The translations under genes were made by a program, and so were the position numbers. Below the pieces are notes generated by a model. That model had not been told where the DNA came from. It saw only the letters and a list, made by a program, of their open reading frames with translations, and did no database searches. A stretch of 64,000 nt of DNA from Amycolatopsis tolypomycina (GTDB lineage Bacteria > Actinomycetota > Actinomycetes > Mycobacteriales > Pseudonocardiaceae): positions 6,080,001 through 6,144,000 of the forward strand of contig NZ_FNSO01000004.1 of the NCBI RefSeq assembly GCF_900105945.1. Direction: 5' to 3'. Numbering within the stretch: position 1 is the stretch's first letter; each line of letters opens with the position of its first letter. This document shows, piece after piece, positions 50,066 through 58,305 of this stretch.

Positions 50066-50805
50066 GGGTCGCCGTCCACCAGGGTCCGCTCGACGGCCTG
50101 CCCGCGGTCGACGCCGACCTCGTCGTCACCGCGGAGATGATCACCACCGGCTACCACATCGGCGCGCGCACGCACGAGCTCGCCGAACCCGCCGACGGCC
50201 CCACCGCGGCCCGGATGTCCGCGTGGGCGCGGCAAACCGGCACGGCGATCGTGTACGGCTACCCGGAAACCGACGGCGGGCACGTCTACAACAGCGTCCA
50301 GCTGATCGACGCGACCGGAACCCGGCTGGCCAACTACCGCAAGACGCACCTGTTCGGCGACCTCGACAAGGCCTGGTTCACCCCCGGCGACGACCCCGTC
50401 GTCCAGGCCGACCTCGGCGGCCTCCGGGTCGGCCTGCTCATCTGCTACGACGTCGAGTTCCCGGAGCTGGTCCGCGCGCACGCGCTCGCCGGCACCGAGC
50501 TCTTGGTCGTGCCGACCGCGCTGATGAGCCCGTACGAGCTGGTCGCCGACACGCTCGTGCCCGCGCGAGCCTACGAAAGCCAGCTGTTCGTCGCCTACGC
50601 GAACCGCTGCGACACCGAGCGGGAGCTGACCTACTGCGGGCGCTCCTGCGTCGTGGCCCCGACCGGCGAGGTGCTGGCCCGCGCCGGCGCCGGGCCGGAG
50701 GTGATCGCCGCCGACGTCACCCGGGACGCCCTGATCGCGTCCCGCCTGGAGAACACCCACCTGGCCGACCGACGGCCCGACCTGTACCGAGGAACCACCG
50801 CATGA
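50062..50805 (+). CDS. davA: 5-aminopentanamidase (delta-aminovaleramidase) DavA
   Basis: Carbon-nitrogen hydrolase of 247 residues that turns 5-aminopentanamide into 5-aminopentanoate in lysine breakdown. The nitrilase triad is Glu25 (VVTAEMITTGY), Lys94 (NYRKTHLFG) and Cys128 (LICYDVEFPE). IVYGYPE and YNSVQLIDA match Pseudomonas DavA. It is about 17-20 residues shorter than that enzyme: the first helix between VAVHQG and the Glu strand is nearly absent. Start and stop overlap those of the neighbours, so it is tightly coupled to the permease and davB. Confidence 0.85.
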   Translation: MRVAVHQGPLDGLPAVDADLVVTAEMITTGYHIGARTHELAEPADGPTAARMSAWARQTGTAIVYGYPETDGGHVYNSVQLIDATGTRLANYRKTHLFGDLDKAWFTPGDDPVVQADLGGLRVGLLICYDVEFPELVRAHALAGTELLVVPTALMSPYELVADTLVPARAYESQLFVAYANRCDTERELTYCGRSCVVAPTGEVLARAGAGPEVIAADVTRDALIASRLENTHLADRRPDLYRGTTA

Positions 50806-52493
50806 CCTCCGCCGTTCCCACCGCGCTCCACCACGACGAGCCGGCGGGCCGCCCGATCACGATGTTCGGCCCGGACTTCCCGTTCGCCTACGACGACTAC
50901 CTGGCCCACCCGGCCGGCCTGGGCTCGCTGCCCGCCGAACGGCACGGCACCGAGGTCGCCGTGATCGGCGGCGGCCTCTCCGGCATCGTCACCGCGTACG
51001 AGCTGATGAAACTGGGCCTGCGGCCGGTGGTGTACGAGATCGCCGACCTCGGCGGCCGGCTGCGGACCGTGCGGTTCCCCGGCTGCCCGGACGACGTCGT
51101 CGCCGAGATGGGCGCGATGCGCTTCCCGCCCGCGTCGACCGCGCTGTTCCACTACATCGACAAGGTGGGGCTGGAGACCACGCCGTTCCCGAACCCCCTG
51201 GCCCCGGGCACGCCGAGCACGGTCGTGGACCTCAAGGGACAGAGCCACTACGCACGCACGCCGGAAGACCTGCCCGCCGTCTTCCGCGAGGTCGCCGCGG
51301 CCTGGGACCGGACGCTCGCCGAGCACGCCTCCTTCGCGGAGATGCAGACGGCGATCCGCGACCGCGACGCGAAGACGATCAAGCGGCTGTGGAACGACCT
51401 CGTCCCGCGGCTGGACAACCAGACGTTCTACGGCTTCCTCTGCGACTCCCCCGCGTTCGCCTCCTTCCGCCACCGCGAGATCTTCGGCCAGGTCGGCTTC
51501 GGCACCGGCGGCTGGGACACCGACTTCCCCAACTCCATCCTGGAGATCCTCCGCGTCGTCTACACCGGAGCCGACGACGAGCACCGCAGCATCGTCGGCG
51601 GCAGCAGGCAGCTCCCGCTGCGGCTGTGGGAGCACGCCCCGGCAGACATCGCTTTCTGGCCGTCGGGCACCAGCCTGAGCACGCTGCACGGCGGCCGGCC
51701 GCAGCCCGGCGTCGCGCGGCTGCACCGGACGGCACCCGGCAACGTCACCGTGACGGACACGGACGGACACATCCGGACGTTCCCGGCGGCGGTGTTCACC
51801 GCGCAGAGCTGGATGCTGCTGTCGAAGATCGAGTGCGACGAAGCGCTCTTCCCGATCGACCACTGGACGGCGATCGAGCGCACGCACTACATGGCGTCGT
51901 CGAAGGTGTTCGTGCCGGTCGACCGCCCGTTCTGGCTGGACCGCGACCCGGTGACCGGCCGCGACGCGCTGAGCATGACGCTCACCGACCGGATGCCCCG
52001 CGGCACGTACCTGCTCGGCGACGACCCGGCGAAGCCCGCGGTGATCTGCCTGTCCTACACCTGGGCCGACGACTCGCTGAAGTGGCTGCCGCTGTCGGTG
52101 GGCGAGCGCGTCGAGGTCATGCTGCAGTCGCTGCGCGAGATCTACCCGGGTGTCGACGTCCGGCGGCACATCATCGGCGACCCGGTGACCGTGTCGTGGG
52201 AGGCCGAACCGCACTTCATGGGCGCGTTCAAGGCGAACCTGCCCGGCCACTACCGCTACCAGCAGCGGCTGTTCACGCACTTCGTCCAGGACGAGCTGCC
52301 GCCGGCGTACCGGGGCCTGTTCCTGGCGGGCGACGACATCTCGTGGACGGCGGGCTGGGCCGAGGGCGCGGTCCAGACCGCGCTGAACGCCGTGTGGGGC
52401 GTGCTGCACCACTTCGGCGGGTCCACCGATCCGGCGAATCCGGGCCCGGGTGACGGCTTCGCGGACATCGCGCCGATCACGCTGCCGGACTGA
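50802..52493 (+). CDS. davB: L-lysine 2-monooxygenase DavB
   Basis: Flavin monoamine oxidase-family enzyme of 563 residues that oxidatively decarboxylates L-lysine to 5-aminopentanamide. The FAD motif VIGGGLSGIVTAYELMK is at 54-70, with LGGRLR and AEMGAMRFP after it. Long stretches match Pseudomonas DavB as I recall it: FGPDFPFAYDDYLAHPAGLG, GQVGFGTGGWDTDFPNS and a C-terminal HFGGSTDPANPGPGDGF. Related tryptophan and phenylalanine 2-monooxygenases are the alternative, but the pairing with DavA favours lysine. Start overlaps the davA stop. Confidence 0.87.
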   Translation: MTSAVPTALHHDEPAGRPITMFGPDFPFAYDDYLAHPAGLGSLPAERHGTEVAVIGGGLSGIVTAYELMKLGLRPVVYEIADLGGRLRTVRFPGCPDDVVAEMGAMRFPPASTALFHYIDKVGLETTPFPNPLAPGTPSTVVDLKGQSHYARTPEDLPAVFREVAAAWDRTLAEHASFAEMQTAIRDRDAKTIKRLWNDLVPRLDNQTFYGFLCDSPAFASFRHREIFGQVGFGTGGWDTDFPNSILEILRVVYTGADDEHRSIVGGSRQLPLRLWEHAPADIAFWPSGTSLSTLHGGRPQPGVARLHRTAPGNVTVTDTDGHIRTFPAAVFTAQSWMLLSKIECDEALFPIDHWTAIERTHYMASSKVFVPVDRPFWLDRDPVTGRDALSMTLTDRMPRGTYLLGDDPAKPAVICLSYTWADDSLKWLPLSVGERVEVMLQSLREIYPGVDVRRHIIGDPVTVSWEAEPHFMGAFKANLPGHYRYQQRLFTHFVQDELPPAYRGLFLAGDDISWTAGWAEGAVQTALNAVWGVLHHFGGSTDPANPGPGDGFADIAPITLPD

Positions 52494-52573
52494 CCGTGCC
52501 CCGATCGTGGGGGCGCATCCGGCAACGTGCCGACTACCCTGCCCGGCGCAACGGCCCATGCGACGATGGGCGG

Positions 52574-53239
52574 ATGAACACCGAGCCGGCGCCGAGATGG
52601 CGAAGACTGGAACCGGACGAACGGAAGGAACAGATCTACACCTGTGCGGCGCGCCTGTTCGGTGAGCGCCCGTATTCCGCAGTGTCCACATCGGACATCG
52701 CCGCGGCGGCCGGCGTCGCGCGGGGACTGATCAACCACTACTTCGGCACCAAGCGCGAGCTGTACCTGGAGATCATCCGGCGCGCGCTGACCGTGCCGCG
52801 GCTGGCCGTCGAAATCCTCCCCGACGGGCCGCTCGAACTGCGCGCCGACGTCGCCATCGAGTGGTTCCTCGACATGGTCACCAGCCAGGAGCGGATGTGG
52901 CTGGCCGCGATCGCGCCCGAAGGCATCGGCCGCGACCTCGAAGTGGAGCGCATCCTCGAAGAAGCCGACCGCGAATCCGCCGACCGCGTGCTGGAGGCCG
53001 TCGGGCTGTCGCGGGAAAGCGACCACGGGCCGGAGCTCAACGCGCTCGTGCGCGCGTTCGGCGGGATGGTGAAGTCAGCGGGCCGGGAGTGGCTCGTGCG
53101 CCGGTCGCTGACGCGCGAACAGGTGCACCTGCTGCTGTCGAAGTCGCTGGTCACGCTGGTCGGCGAGATCTTCCCGGCCATCCAGGCGCAGCCGCCGCGC
53201 GGCGGGCCGCCGTCACCGCGGCAGGGCGAACCCGGGTAG
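52574..53239 (+). CDS. TetR-family regulator of the lysine operon
   Basis: Regulator of 221 residues. The N-terminal helix-turn-helix (EQIYTCAARLFGERPYSAVS, TSDIAAAAGVARGLINHYFGTK in parts) is clear; the C-terminal ligand domain is family-typical. ATG 52574 is chosen; an in-frame GTG at 52496 touches the davB stop but has no RBS. It is 80 bp downstream of davB in the same direction, so probably part of the operon and its repressor, acting on the GAATC dyads. A terminator follows. Confidence 0.9.
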   Translation: MNTEPAPRWRRLEPDERKEQIYTCAARLFGERPYSAVSTSDIAAAAGVARGLINHYFGTKRELYLEIIRRALTVPRLAVEILPDGPLELRADVAIEWFLDMVTSQERMWLAAIAPEGIGRDLEVERILEEADRESADRVLEAVGLSRESDHGPELNALVRAFGGMVKSAGREWLVRRSLTREQVHLLLSKSLVTLVGEIFPAIQAQPPRGGPPSPRQGEPG

Positions 53240-53244
53240 ACCGA

Positions 53245-53284
53245 AGCCCCCGGCGCCACGAGGGGGAGGAGGGCGCCAGGGGCT
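53245..53284. terminator. Hairpin between two convergent TetR genes
   Basis: Arms AGCCCCCGGCGCC and GGCGCCAGGGGCT pair over 13 positions with one mismatch and a 14-nt loop. Confidence 0.65.
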
Positions 53285-53347
53285 CCGGGTCAGTGGGCGA
53301 ACCACCGACGCACGCCCACGGTACGCCGAAGCACTGTCAAGTCGCTG

Positions 53348-54079
53348 TCAACCAGCAGTGTCCGATTCGCGAAGTTCGGCCAGGCGGTGCGCGAGGCCGT
53401 CCAGGCACCGCCGGACCGCGTAGTCGTAGAGCTGCGCGTAATAGCCGGAGGCGAGTTCCGGGTCACCCATCAGGTCGTGCATCGCCGCGCCCAGCTCGGC
53501 CATCCCGGGCAGGTCGGGCCGCTCGCGGTAGGTCGCGTACTCCTCGGTGTTGTCGATCCGCAGGGCGAGCGCGCCGTCGCGGTCGTCCTCCATCGCGACG
53601 AACTGGCACGCCGTCATCAGGAGCAGGTTGTAGGCCAGCACGCTCTCGCGGCCGAAGCCGGCGGCCAGCAGCACGCCGATGCCCGCGTCGATGGTGCGCG
53701 TGGCCGCCTTGACCGACGGGCCGAACAGCGCCAGCCGCCGCGCGCAGCCCGGGTACGTCCGCAGCACCGCGCGCAGGCCGGCCAGCAGCTCGGTGAACCA
53801 GTCCTGCCACGGCAGCCGCTCGTCCGGCAGCTGGAGCAACCCGACCACCCGGTCGACGACGGCGTTCACCACCGCGTCCCGGTCGCCGACGTGGTGGTAG
53901 ATCACCGCCGGATAGGCTTCGACCGCGCGGGCGAGCTCCCGCAGCGTCCAGTTGTCCAGGCCGCGCTGGGCGGTGAGGGCCGTCGCCGCGCTGACGATGC
54001 AGTCGGCCGTCAGCGCCGGCAGCCCCGCCGCGGCCCGCGACCGGGGGCGCTGTCCCGTGCCCGAGGATGAGGTCGGCAT
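53348..54079 (-). CDS. TetR-family regulator
   Basis: Regulator of 243 residues. The helix-turn-helix (ADCIVSAATALTAQRGLDNW, TLRELARAVEAYPAVIYHHVG) lies at about 25-70 and is followed by a TetR_C-like helical domain. The ligand is unknown. ATG 54079 is chosen because the frame upstream is only a shadow. It is divergent from the alpha/beta hydrolase 67 bp away, its likely target. Confidence 0.9.
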   Translation of the reverse strand: MPTSSSGTGQRPRSRAAAGLPALTADCIVSAATALTAQRGLDNWTLRELARAVEAYPAVIYHHVGDRDAVVNAVVDRVVGLLQLPDERLPWQDWFTELLAGLRAVLRTYPGCARRLALFGPSVKAATRTIDAGIGVLLAAGFGRESVLAYNLLLMTACQFVAMEDDRDGALALRIDNTEEYATYRERPDLPGMAELGAAMHDLMGDPELASGYYAQLYDYAVRRCLDGLAHRLAELRESDTAG

Positions 54080-54146
54080 GGGGCGTAACGGTAACGGCAC
54101 CGCCCGGCCCGGTGCCAGCTCCGCGCGGGTACGGCAGGATCGGGGT

Positions 54147-55019
54147 ATGGCACGCGCACAGGCCAACGGTCTCGAGCTCGAGTACGACACTTTCGGCGAT
54201 CCGGCGGCCCCGCCGCTGGTCCTGGTGATGGGCCTCGGCGCCCAGATGATCACCTGGGAGGACGGCTTCTGCGAGTTGCTCGCGGGCCACGGGTTTTTCG
54301 TGGTGCGTTACGACAACCGGGACGTCGGGCTCTCGACGTGGCTCGACCACCTGCCCGCGCCGGACCTCGCCGCGCTGGCCGCCGGCGACCTGTCGAGCGC
54401 GCCGTACACGCTGTCGGACATGGCCGACGACGCCGTCGGGCTGTTCGACGCGCTCGGGATCGCGCGGGCCCACGTCGTGGGGGCGTCGATGGGCGGGATG
54501 ATCGTGCAGCAGCTGGCCATCGACCACCCGGACCGGCTGCTGTCGCTGACGTCGATCATGTCGACCACCGGCGACCCGGCGGTCGGGCAGGCCGAGCCGT
54601 GGGCGCTGGCGCTGCTGACCCGGCCACCGGCGACGACCCGCGAGCAGGCGCTGGCCGACAGCGTCGAGGGCTACCGGCGGCTCGGCTCCCCGGGTTATCC
54701 GGACGACGAGGCGTTCCTGCTGGCCAAGGCGGCGGTGCACTACGACCGCGCCCGCCACCCGGTGGGCACCCTGCGCCACGCGGCGGCGGTGGTGGCGTCC
54801 GGCGACCGCACGGCTGGTCTGCGCTCGGTCCGCCTGCCGGCGTTGGTCGTCCACGGCGACGCGGACCCGCTGATCAACGTCAGCGGCGGCAAGGCGACGG
54901 CGGAGGCGATCCCGGACGCGGAACTGGTCGTGATCCCGGGCATGGGCCACAACCTGCCGCGCGCGGTCTGGCCGACGCTCGCGGACGCGATCCAGGGCGT
55001 GACGGACCGGAGTAAATAG
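54147..55019 (+). CDS. Alpha/beta hydrolase
   Basis: Cytosolic serine hydrolase of 290 residues. VMGLGAQMITWEDGF forms the oxyanion part, GASMGGMIVQQLA carries the nucleophile Ser near residue 113, and the Asp and His are in VHGDADPLI and PGMGHNLPR. Substrate unknown; similar proteins include carboxylesterases and polyketide-tailoring hydrolases. Probably repressed by the divergent TetR protein. Confidence 0.9.
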   Translation: MARAQANGLELEYDTFGDPAAPPLVLVMGLGAQMITWEDGFCELLAGHGFFVVRYDNRDVGLSTWLDHLPAPDLAALAAGDLSSAPYTLSDMADDAVGLFDALGIARAHVVGASMGGMIVQQLAIDHPDRLLSLTSIMSTTGDPAVGQAEPWALALLTRPPATTREQALADSVEGYRRLGSPGYPDDEAFLLAKAAVHYDRARHPVGTLRHAAAVVASGDRTAGLRSVRLPALVVHGDADPLINVSGGKATAEAIPDAELVVIPGMGHNLPRAVWPTLADAIQGVTDRSK

Positions 55020-55099
55020 ATCGTAAAGATCGACGGGCTGGGTGTAGGGAATGTGTCCTGGCCCACGCTCTCGCGCGTCCGCCGGACTGGACTGGGCGG

Positions 55100-55534
55100 A
55101 TGGGCTTCGAGTTTCCGTTCGGATGCGTAGCAGCGACTGCCGCGGTGATCGTGGCCGACCTGGCCGGGGCGACGGGCCACCCCTGGTACGCCCTGGTCAC
55201 CCTGGGCGCGGTGGTCCTGGCGTTCGCCTACCGAAGTCCCCTGCCCGCCGCGGCCGGCGTCACGGCGGTCGCCTGGGCGTTGCACACCGGCTTCGTCCTC
55301 GGCCGCCTCGGCGAGCTCACCTTCGACGCGCAGGCCGCCCTCGCTGCGCTCGTCCTCGCCTCGGCCCTGGTCACCGGCGCCCTGGCCCGCGCCGCCGTGT
55401 CGACCGCTCAATCACGCGTGTCGACCCTCCAGACACGCGTGTCGTCCATCCCGGCACGCGTGTCGTCCGTTCCGGTACGCGAGTCGTCCGTCCGGGTACG
55501 CGAGTTCGCCGGCCGGGTGCTTCGGGTGCCGTGA
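55100..55534 (+). CDS. Small membrane protein with repeat-derived C-terminal tail
   Basis: Protein of 144 residues with three or four hydrophobic segments in residues 5-100 (CVAATAAVIVADLAGA, ALVTLGAVVLAFAY, AAGVTAVAWALHTGFVLG, AALAALVLASALVTGAL). The C-terminal 45 residues are heptads of the form SSxxxRV (STLQTRV, SSIPARV, SSVPVRE, SSVRVRE). They are encoded by 21-nt DNA repeats that continue in inverted form beyond the stop codon. The tail therefore looks like intrusion of a repeat array into the gene end. Function unknown; no good RBS is seen at ATG 55100. Confidence 0.6.
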   Translation: MGFEFPFGCVAATAAVIVADLAGATGHPWYALVTLGAVVLAFAYRSPLPAAAGVTAVAWALHTGFVLGRLGELTFDAQAALAALVLASALVTGALARAAVSTAQSRVSTLQTRVSSIPARVSSVPVRESSVRVREFAGRVLRVP

Positions 55535-55613
55535 TCGGAGGGTCGACTCGCGTGATTGGGGAGTCGACTCGCGTGATTGAAGGGACGACACGCGTGCCTG
55601 GGTGGACGACACG
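55397..55613. repeat. Dyad-symmetric array of 21-nt repeats
   Basis: Copies of a core CACGCGTGTCG-like sequence start at 55413, 55434, 55455, 55476 and 55497, exactly 21 nt apart, with a partial one at 55397. Past a 36-nt centre the complementary core (CGACTCGCGTGA, CGACACGCGTGC) starts at 55544, 55565, 55586 and 55607, again every 21 nt. The left half codes for the end of the small membrane protein. The right half is non-coding up to the stop codon of the convergent PucR gene. Confidence 0.9.
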
Positions 55614-56834
55614 TCAGTGGGCGGCGCGGCGGGCTGCTGATGCTGCGATGATGCGGGGGAGGCCGGAGGGGTGGAGGGGGTCCATGCCGGTGAGGTCGCG
55701 GATGCGGCGGAGGCGGTAGTCGACCGTGTTGGGGTGGACGTGGAGCTGGGCCGCCGTGCGGCGGCGGTTCGTGTCCAGCGCGAGGTAGGCGTCGAGGGTC
55801 TCGACCAGCTCCGGGTGTGCGGCCAGGGGGTCGAGCGCCGCCGCGAGGCGGTCTCGGGCCGCGCCCGGGCGGGTCAGCTGGTACTCGACCAGGACGTCGT
55901 CGAGGCGGTACAGCCCCGGTGGGCGGCCGAACCAGCGCAGCACGTCCAGGACCTCGCCGGTCTGCGCGGCCACCGCCCGGACCTCCGGTGGGGCGGCCGT
56001 GTCCGCCGCCGCCAGCACCGTCACGCCCGCCGCGCGGCCGGCCGCGTCGAGCACCGCGTCCCAGTCCGCGGGCCGGCCCGCCGCCGGGAGGAGGACGAGC
56101 CCGCCGCAGCCGTCCAGAGAGGCCAGCACGCCGTCGCCGCACGCGTGCTCGAACGCCGCCAGGAACCGCCGCAGCTTGCGGCGGACCGCGATCTCGGCGT
56201 CCACCCCCGGTGACGCCTCGTCGGCGTGCGGCCCGAGTTCGACGCTCAGCACGACGTACCGCGCGGGCAGCGTGATCCCGGCGCTGCGGGCGACGACGTC
56301 GACCGGGCCGCCGTCGACGAGCACCGACAGCAGCGTCCGGCGCGCGGTGTGCTCCTGCCCGACCTTCGTCCGCAGCTCCTCCAGGTATCCGCGCGTCACC
56401 GCGCCGGTGACCGTGCCGACGAACGCCAGCACCCGGTCCGCGACGTCGAGCAGATCGGCGACGTCCGCACTGCCCGAAGACGCCGAGCCGACGGCGAAGA
56501 TCTCCCGCGCGCCGACGTGGTACGCCGTCAGCACGGCTTCCAGTGGGAAGCCCTCCTCCGCCCGCCGGACCGCGGACGCGCCGACCTGCCGGAGCTCGGC
56601 CGCGTTGAGCTCCCGGTCCTCGCGCAGGCTGCGCGCGAACGCCCGCACCGCCTGCCGGGTGATGCCCGCGATGTCGCCGGCCAGCTCCTCCACCGGCAGC
56701 CGCCGGTAGTCGGCGACCTCGGCCTGGATGCGCGTGAGCACCCGGGCGATCAGCTCCGGTTCCTCCTGCGTGAGCCGCTCGTGCACGCGCTGCCCGCCGA
56801 GGGTGAGGTCGCCGCCGTGCTTGTGCTCCGTCAC
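55614..56834 (-). CDS. PucR/CdaR-type transcriptional regulator
   Basis: Regulator of 406 residues. An N-terminal helical sensor region (LIARVLTRIQAEVADYRRLP) and a GGDEF-like middle domain (YVVLSVELGPHADEA) precede the C-terminal PucR helix-turn-helix (LDAYLALDTNRRRTAAQLHVHPNTVDYRLRRIRDLTG in sections, residues about 345-385). Such proteins often sense purines or sugar acids and activate catabolic genes. GTG 56834 is preferred, with GAGGGG upstream. Its stop codon lies inside the last copy of the 21-nt repeat array. It is divergent from the lipase gene. Confidence 0.88.
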   Translation of the reverse strand: MTEHKHGGDLTLGGQRVHERLTQEEPELIARVLTRIQAEVADYRRLPVEELAGDIAGITRQAVRAFARSLREDRELNAAELRQVGASAVRRAEEGFPLEAVLTAYHVGAREIFAVGSASSGSADVADLLDVADRVLAFVGTVTGAVTRGYLEELRTKVGQEHTARRTLLSVLVDGGPVDVVARSAGITLPARYVVLSVELGPHADEASPGVDAEIAVRRKLRRFLAAFEHACGDGVLASLDGCGGLVLLPAAGRPADWDAVLDAAGRAAGVTVLAAADTAAPPEVRAVAAQTGEVLDVLRWFGRPPGLYRLDDVLVEYQLTRPGAARDRLAAALDPLAAHPELVETLDAYLALDTNRRRTAAQLHVHPNTVDYRLRRIRDLTGMDPLHPSGLPRIIAASAARRAAH

Positions 56835-56940
56835 AACCGATCCCCTCGTTCTCTGCCCGGATTCCCAGTCAATCCCGTGACGCCCGGTGCCGATGGTGTC
56901 ACGGAGACCAACGTTGAGCACAACGTCAAGGAGGACGGGC

Positions 56941-57792
56941 GTGCGAGTGAGGACGACGGCGTTCATCGCGATCATGGTCACCGCGCTGACGGGCGCGGCA
57001 GCGGGCCCGGCAGCGGCGGCCACCCCCGGCGAGTACGTGGCACTGGGCGATTCGGCGGCAGCCGGGCCGCTGATCCCGCCGCCGGACCTCTCCTCCCCCG
57101 GCTGCCTCCGGTCGCTGCTCGACTACCCGCACGTCGCCGCCAAGCAGCTCGGCGTGCCGCTGAAGGACGTCACGTGCTCCGGCGCGACGACCGCGGACAT
57201 GACCGCCCCGCAGCAGACGTCGTCCGGGCCGGTGCCGCCGCAGCTGGACGCCTTGAGCGCGCAGACCCGCACGGTGACCCTGACGATCGGCGGCAACGAC
57301 GTCGGCCTGGTCGGCGCCGCGACGAGCTGCATCAACCTGCTCCCCGGCATCGTTCCCGATTGCGTCGACCGGTACACCGCGGGCGGCCACGACCAGCTGG
57401 CCGAGAAGATCGCCGCGTTCGAGCCGGTGTGGGGCGCGCTGCTGGACGCGATCCACGCGAAGGCGCCGAACGCGGACGTCTACGTGGCCGGTTATGGCAC
57501 GTACCTGCCGCGCAACGGCTGCTGGCCGATCGCGCCACTGACCCCGCGCGACGCGAACTACATCCAGGGCAGCATCGACCGGACCAACGCCGCGCTCGCC
57601 CGGCAGGCCGCCGCGCACGACGCGCACTACGTCGACGTCCGGACCGCTTCGATCGGGCACGACGTCTGCAAGCTGCCCGGCGTGAAGTGGTTCGAGAGCG
57701 TGATCCCGACGGCGATCGCGGCACCGCTGCACCCCAACGCCGACGGCATGGTCGCGATCGGCGGGCTGGTCGCCTCGGCGATCAGCGGCTGA
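56941..57792 (+). CDS. Secreted SGNH-family lipase/esterase
   Basis: Extracellular lipase of 283 residues. A signal peptide ends near AAAGPAAAA (residue 25). SGNH blocks are visible: YVALGDSAAAGP with the nucleophile Ser, TIGGNDVGL, and the C-terminal LHPNADG with the catalytic His. Six cysteines suggest three disulfides as in Streptomyces lipases. GTG 56941 has AAGGAGG seven nt upstream. It may be controlled by the divergent PucR-type protein. Its end overlaps the convergent PNPOx gene by 11 bp. Confidence 0.9.
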   Translation: MRVRTTAFIAIMVTALTGAAAGPAAAATPGEYVALGDSAAAGPLIPPPDLSSPGCLRSLLDYPHVAAKQLGVPLKDVTCSGATTADMTAPQQTSSGPVPPQLDALSAQTRTVTLTIGGNDVGLVGAATSCINLLPGIVPDCVDRYTAGGHDQLAEKIAAFEPVWGALLDAIHAKAPNADVYVAGYGTYLPRNGCWPIAPLTPRDANYIQGSIDRTNAALARQAAAHDAHYVDVRTASIGHDVCKLPGVKWFESVIPTAIAAPLHPNADGMVAIGGLVASAISG

Positions 57793-58303
57793 AGTCCCAG
57801 CGGGTGGCGCCGTGCGGCTCCGCGGTGGCGACGCCGATGGCCCGGTCCAGCGTGAGCCGGTACAGGTGCCACGGCGCCGGCCCGGCGCTCGCCGCCATGA
57901 ACGGGGCGTCGAACCCGCCGTCCAGGATCGTCGCGGGCCAGCCGCCCTCGCGGTAGACGGCCGCCACCCGCGCCAGCGTCGCCGGGTCGTCGATCTGCCG
58001 GGCCTCGCCTTCCATCGTGAGGTCGAGGCCGCGCAGCCGCACCGACACCGTGCACGCCGGGTTCGCCGCCAGGTTGCGGGCCCGGCGCGTGCCGGGTCCG
58101 CTCACGAAGTACAGGGCGTCGCCGACCCAGATGGCCCCGACGCCGGCGGCGTGCGGCCGCCCGTCGGGGCGGACGGTCCCGACGAAGAACGTCAGGTCCT
58201 CCGTGGGGGTCTGGGTGGCGAGGAGGTCGCGCGCCCTGCTCCACGGCAGCGCCGCCGCGGTCCCGGTTCCGTCGAGGTTCTTGGTTTCGTGAGCTTCAGT
58301 CAT
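57782..58303 (-). CDS. Pyridoxamine 5'-phosphate oxidase-family protein
   Basis: Split-barrel flavin-binding protein of 173 residues. FFVGTVRPDGRPHAAGVGAIWVGDALYFVSGPGTRRARNLAANP (in parts) is the FMN/F420-binding core. Members in actinomycetes use FMN, F420 or haem; which one applies is not clear. ATG 58303 lies only 2 nt downstream of the LLM gene end on the same strand, so it is probably the last gene of that operon. Confidence 0.87.
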   Translation of the reverse strand: MTEAHETKNLDGTGTAAALPWSRARDLLATQTPTEDLTFFVGTVRPDGRPHAAGVGAIWVGDALYFVSGPGTRRARNLAANPACTVSVRLRGLDLTMEGEARQIDDPATLARVAAVYREGGWPATILDGGFDAPFMAASAGPAPWHLYRLTLDRAIGVATAEPHGATRWDFSR

Positions 58304-58305
58304 GC

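Noticed and set aside
50802..52493. Tryptophan 2-monooxygenase and indole-3-acetamide hydrolase for auxin synthesis.
   Set aside because: Sequence blocks and the DavA-like nitrilase fit the lysine pathway better; IaaH amidases belong to another family.
52496..52573. Longer N-terminus of the TetR protein from GTG 52496.
   Set aside because: No RBS and no similarity before the MNTEPAPRW start; ATG 52574 fits better.
55397..55613. CRISPR array.
   Set aside because: The 21-nt period with variable repeats and no true spacers, inversion at the centre and no cas genes do not fit.
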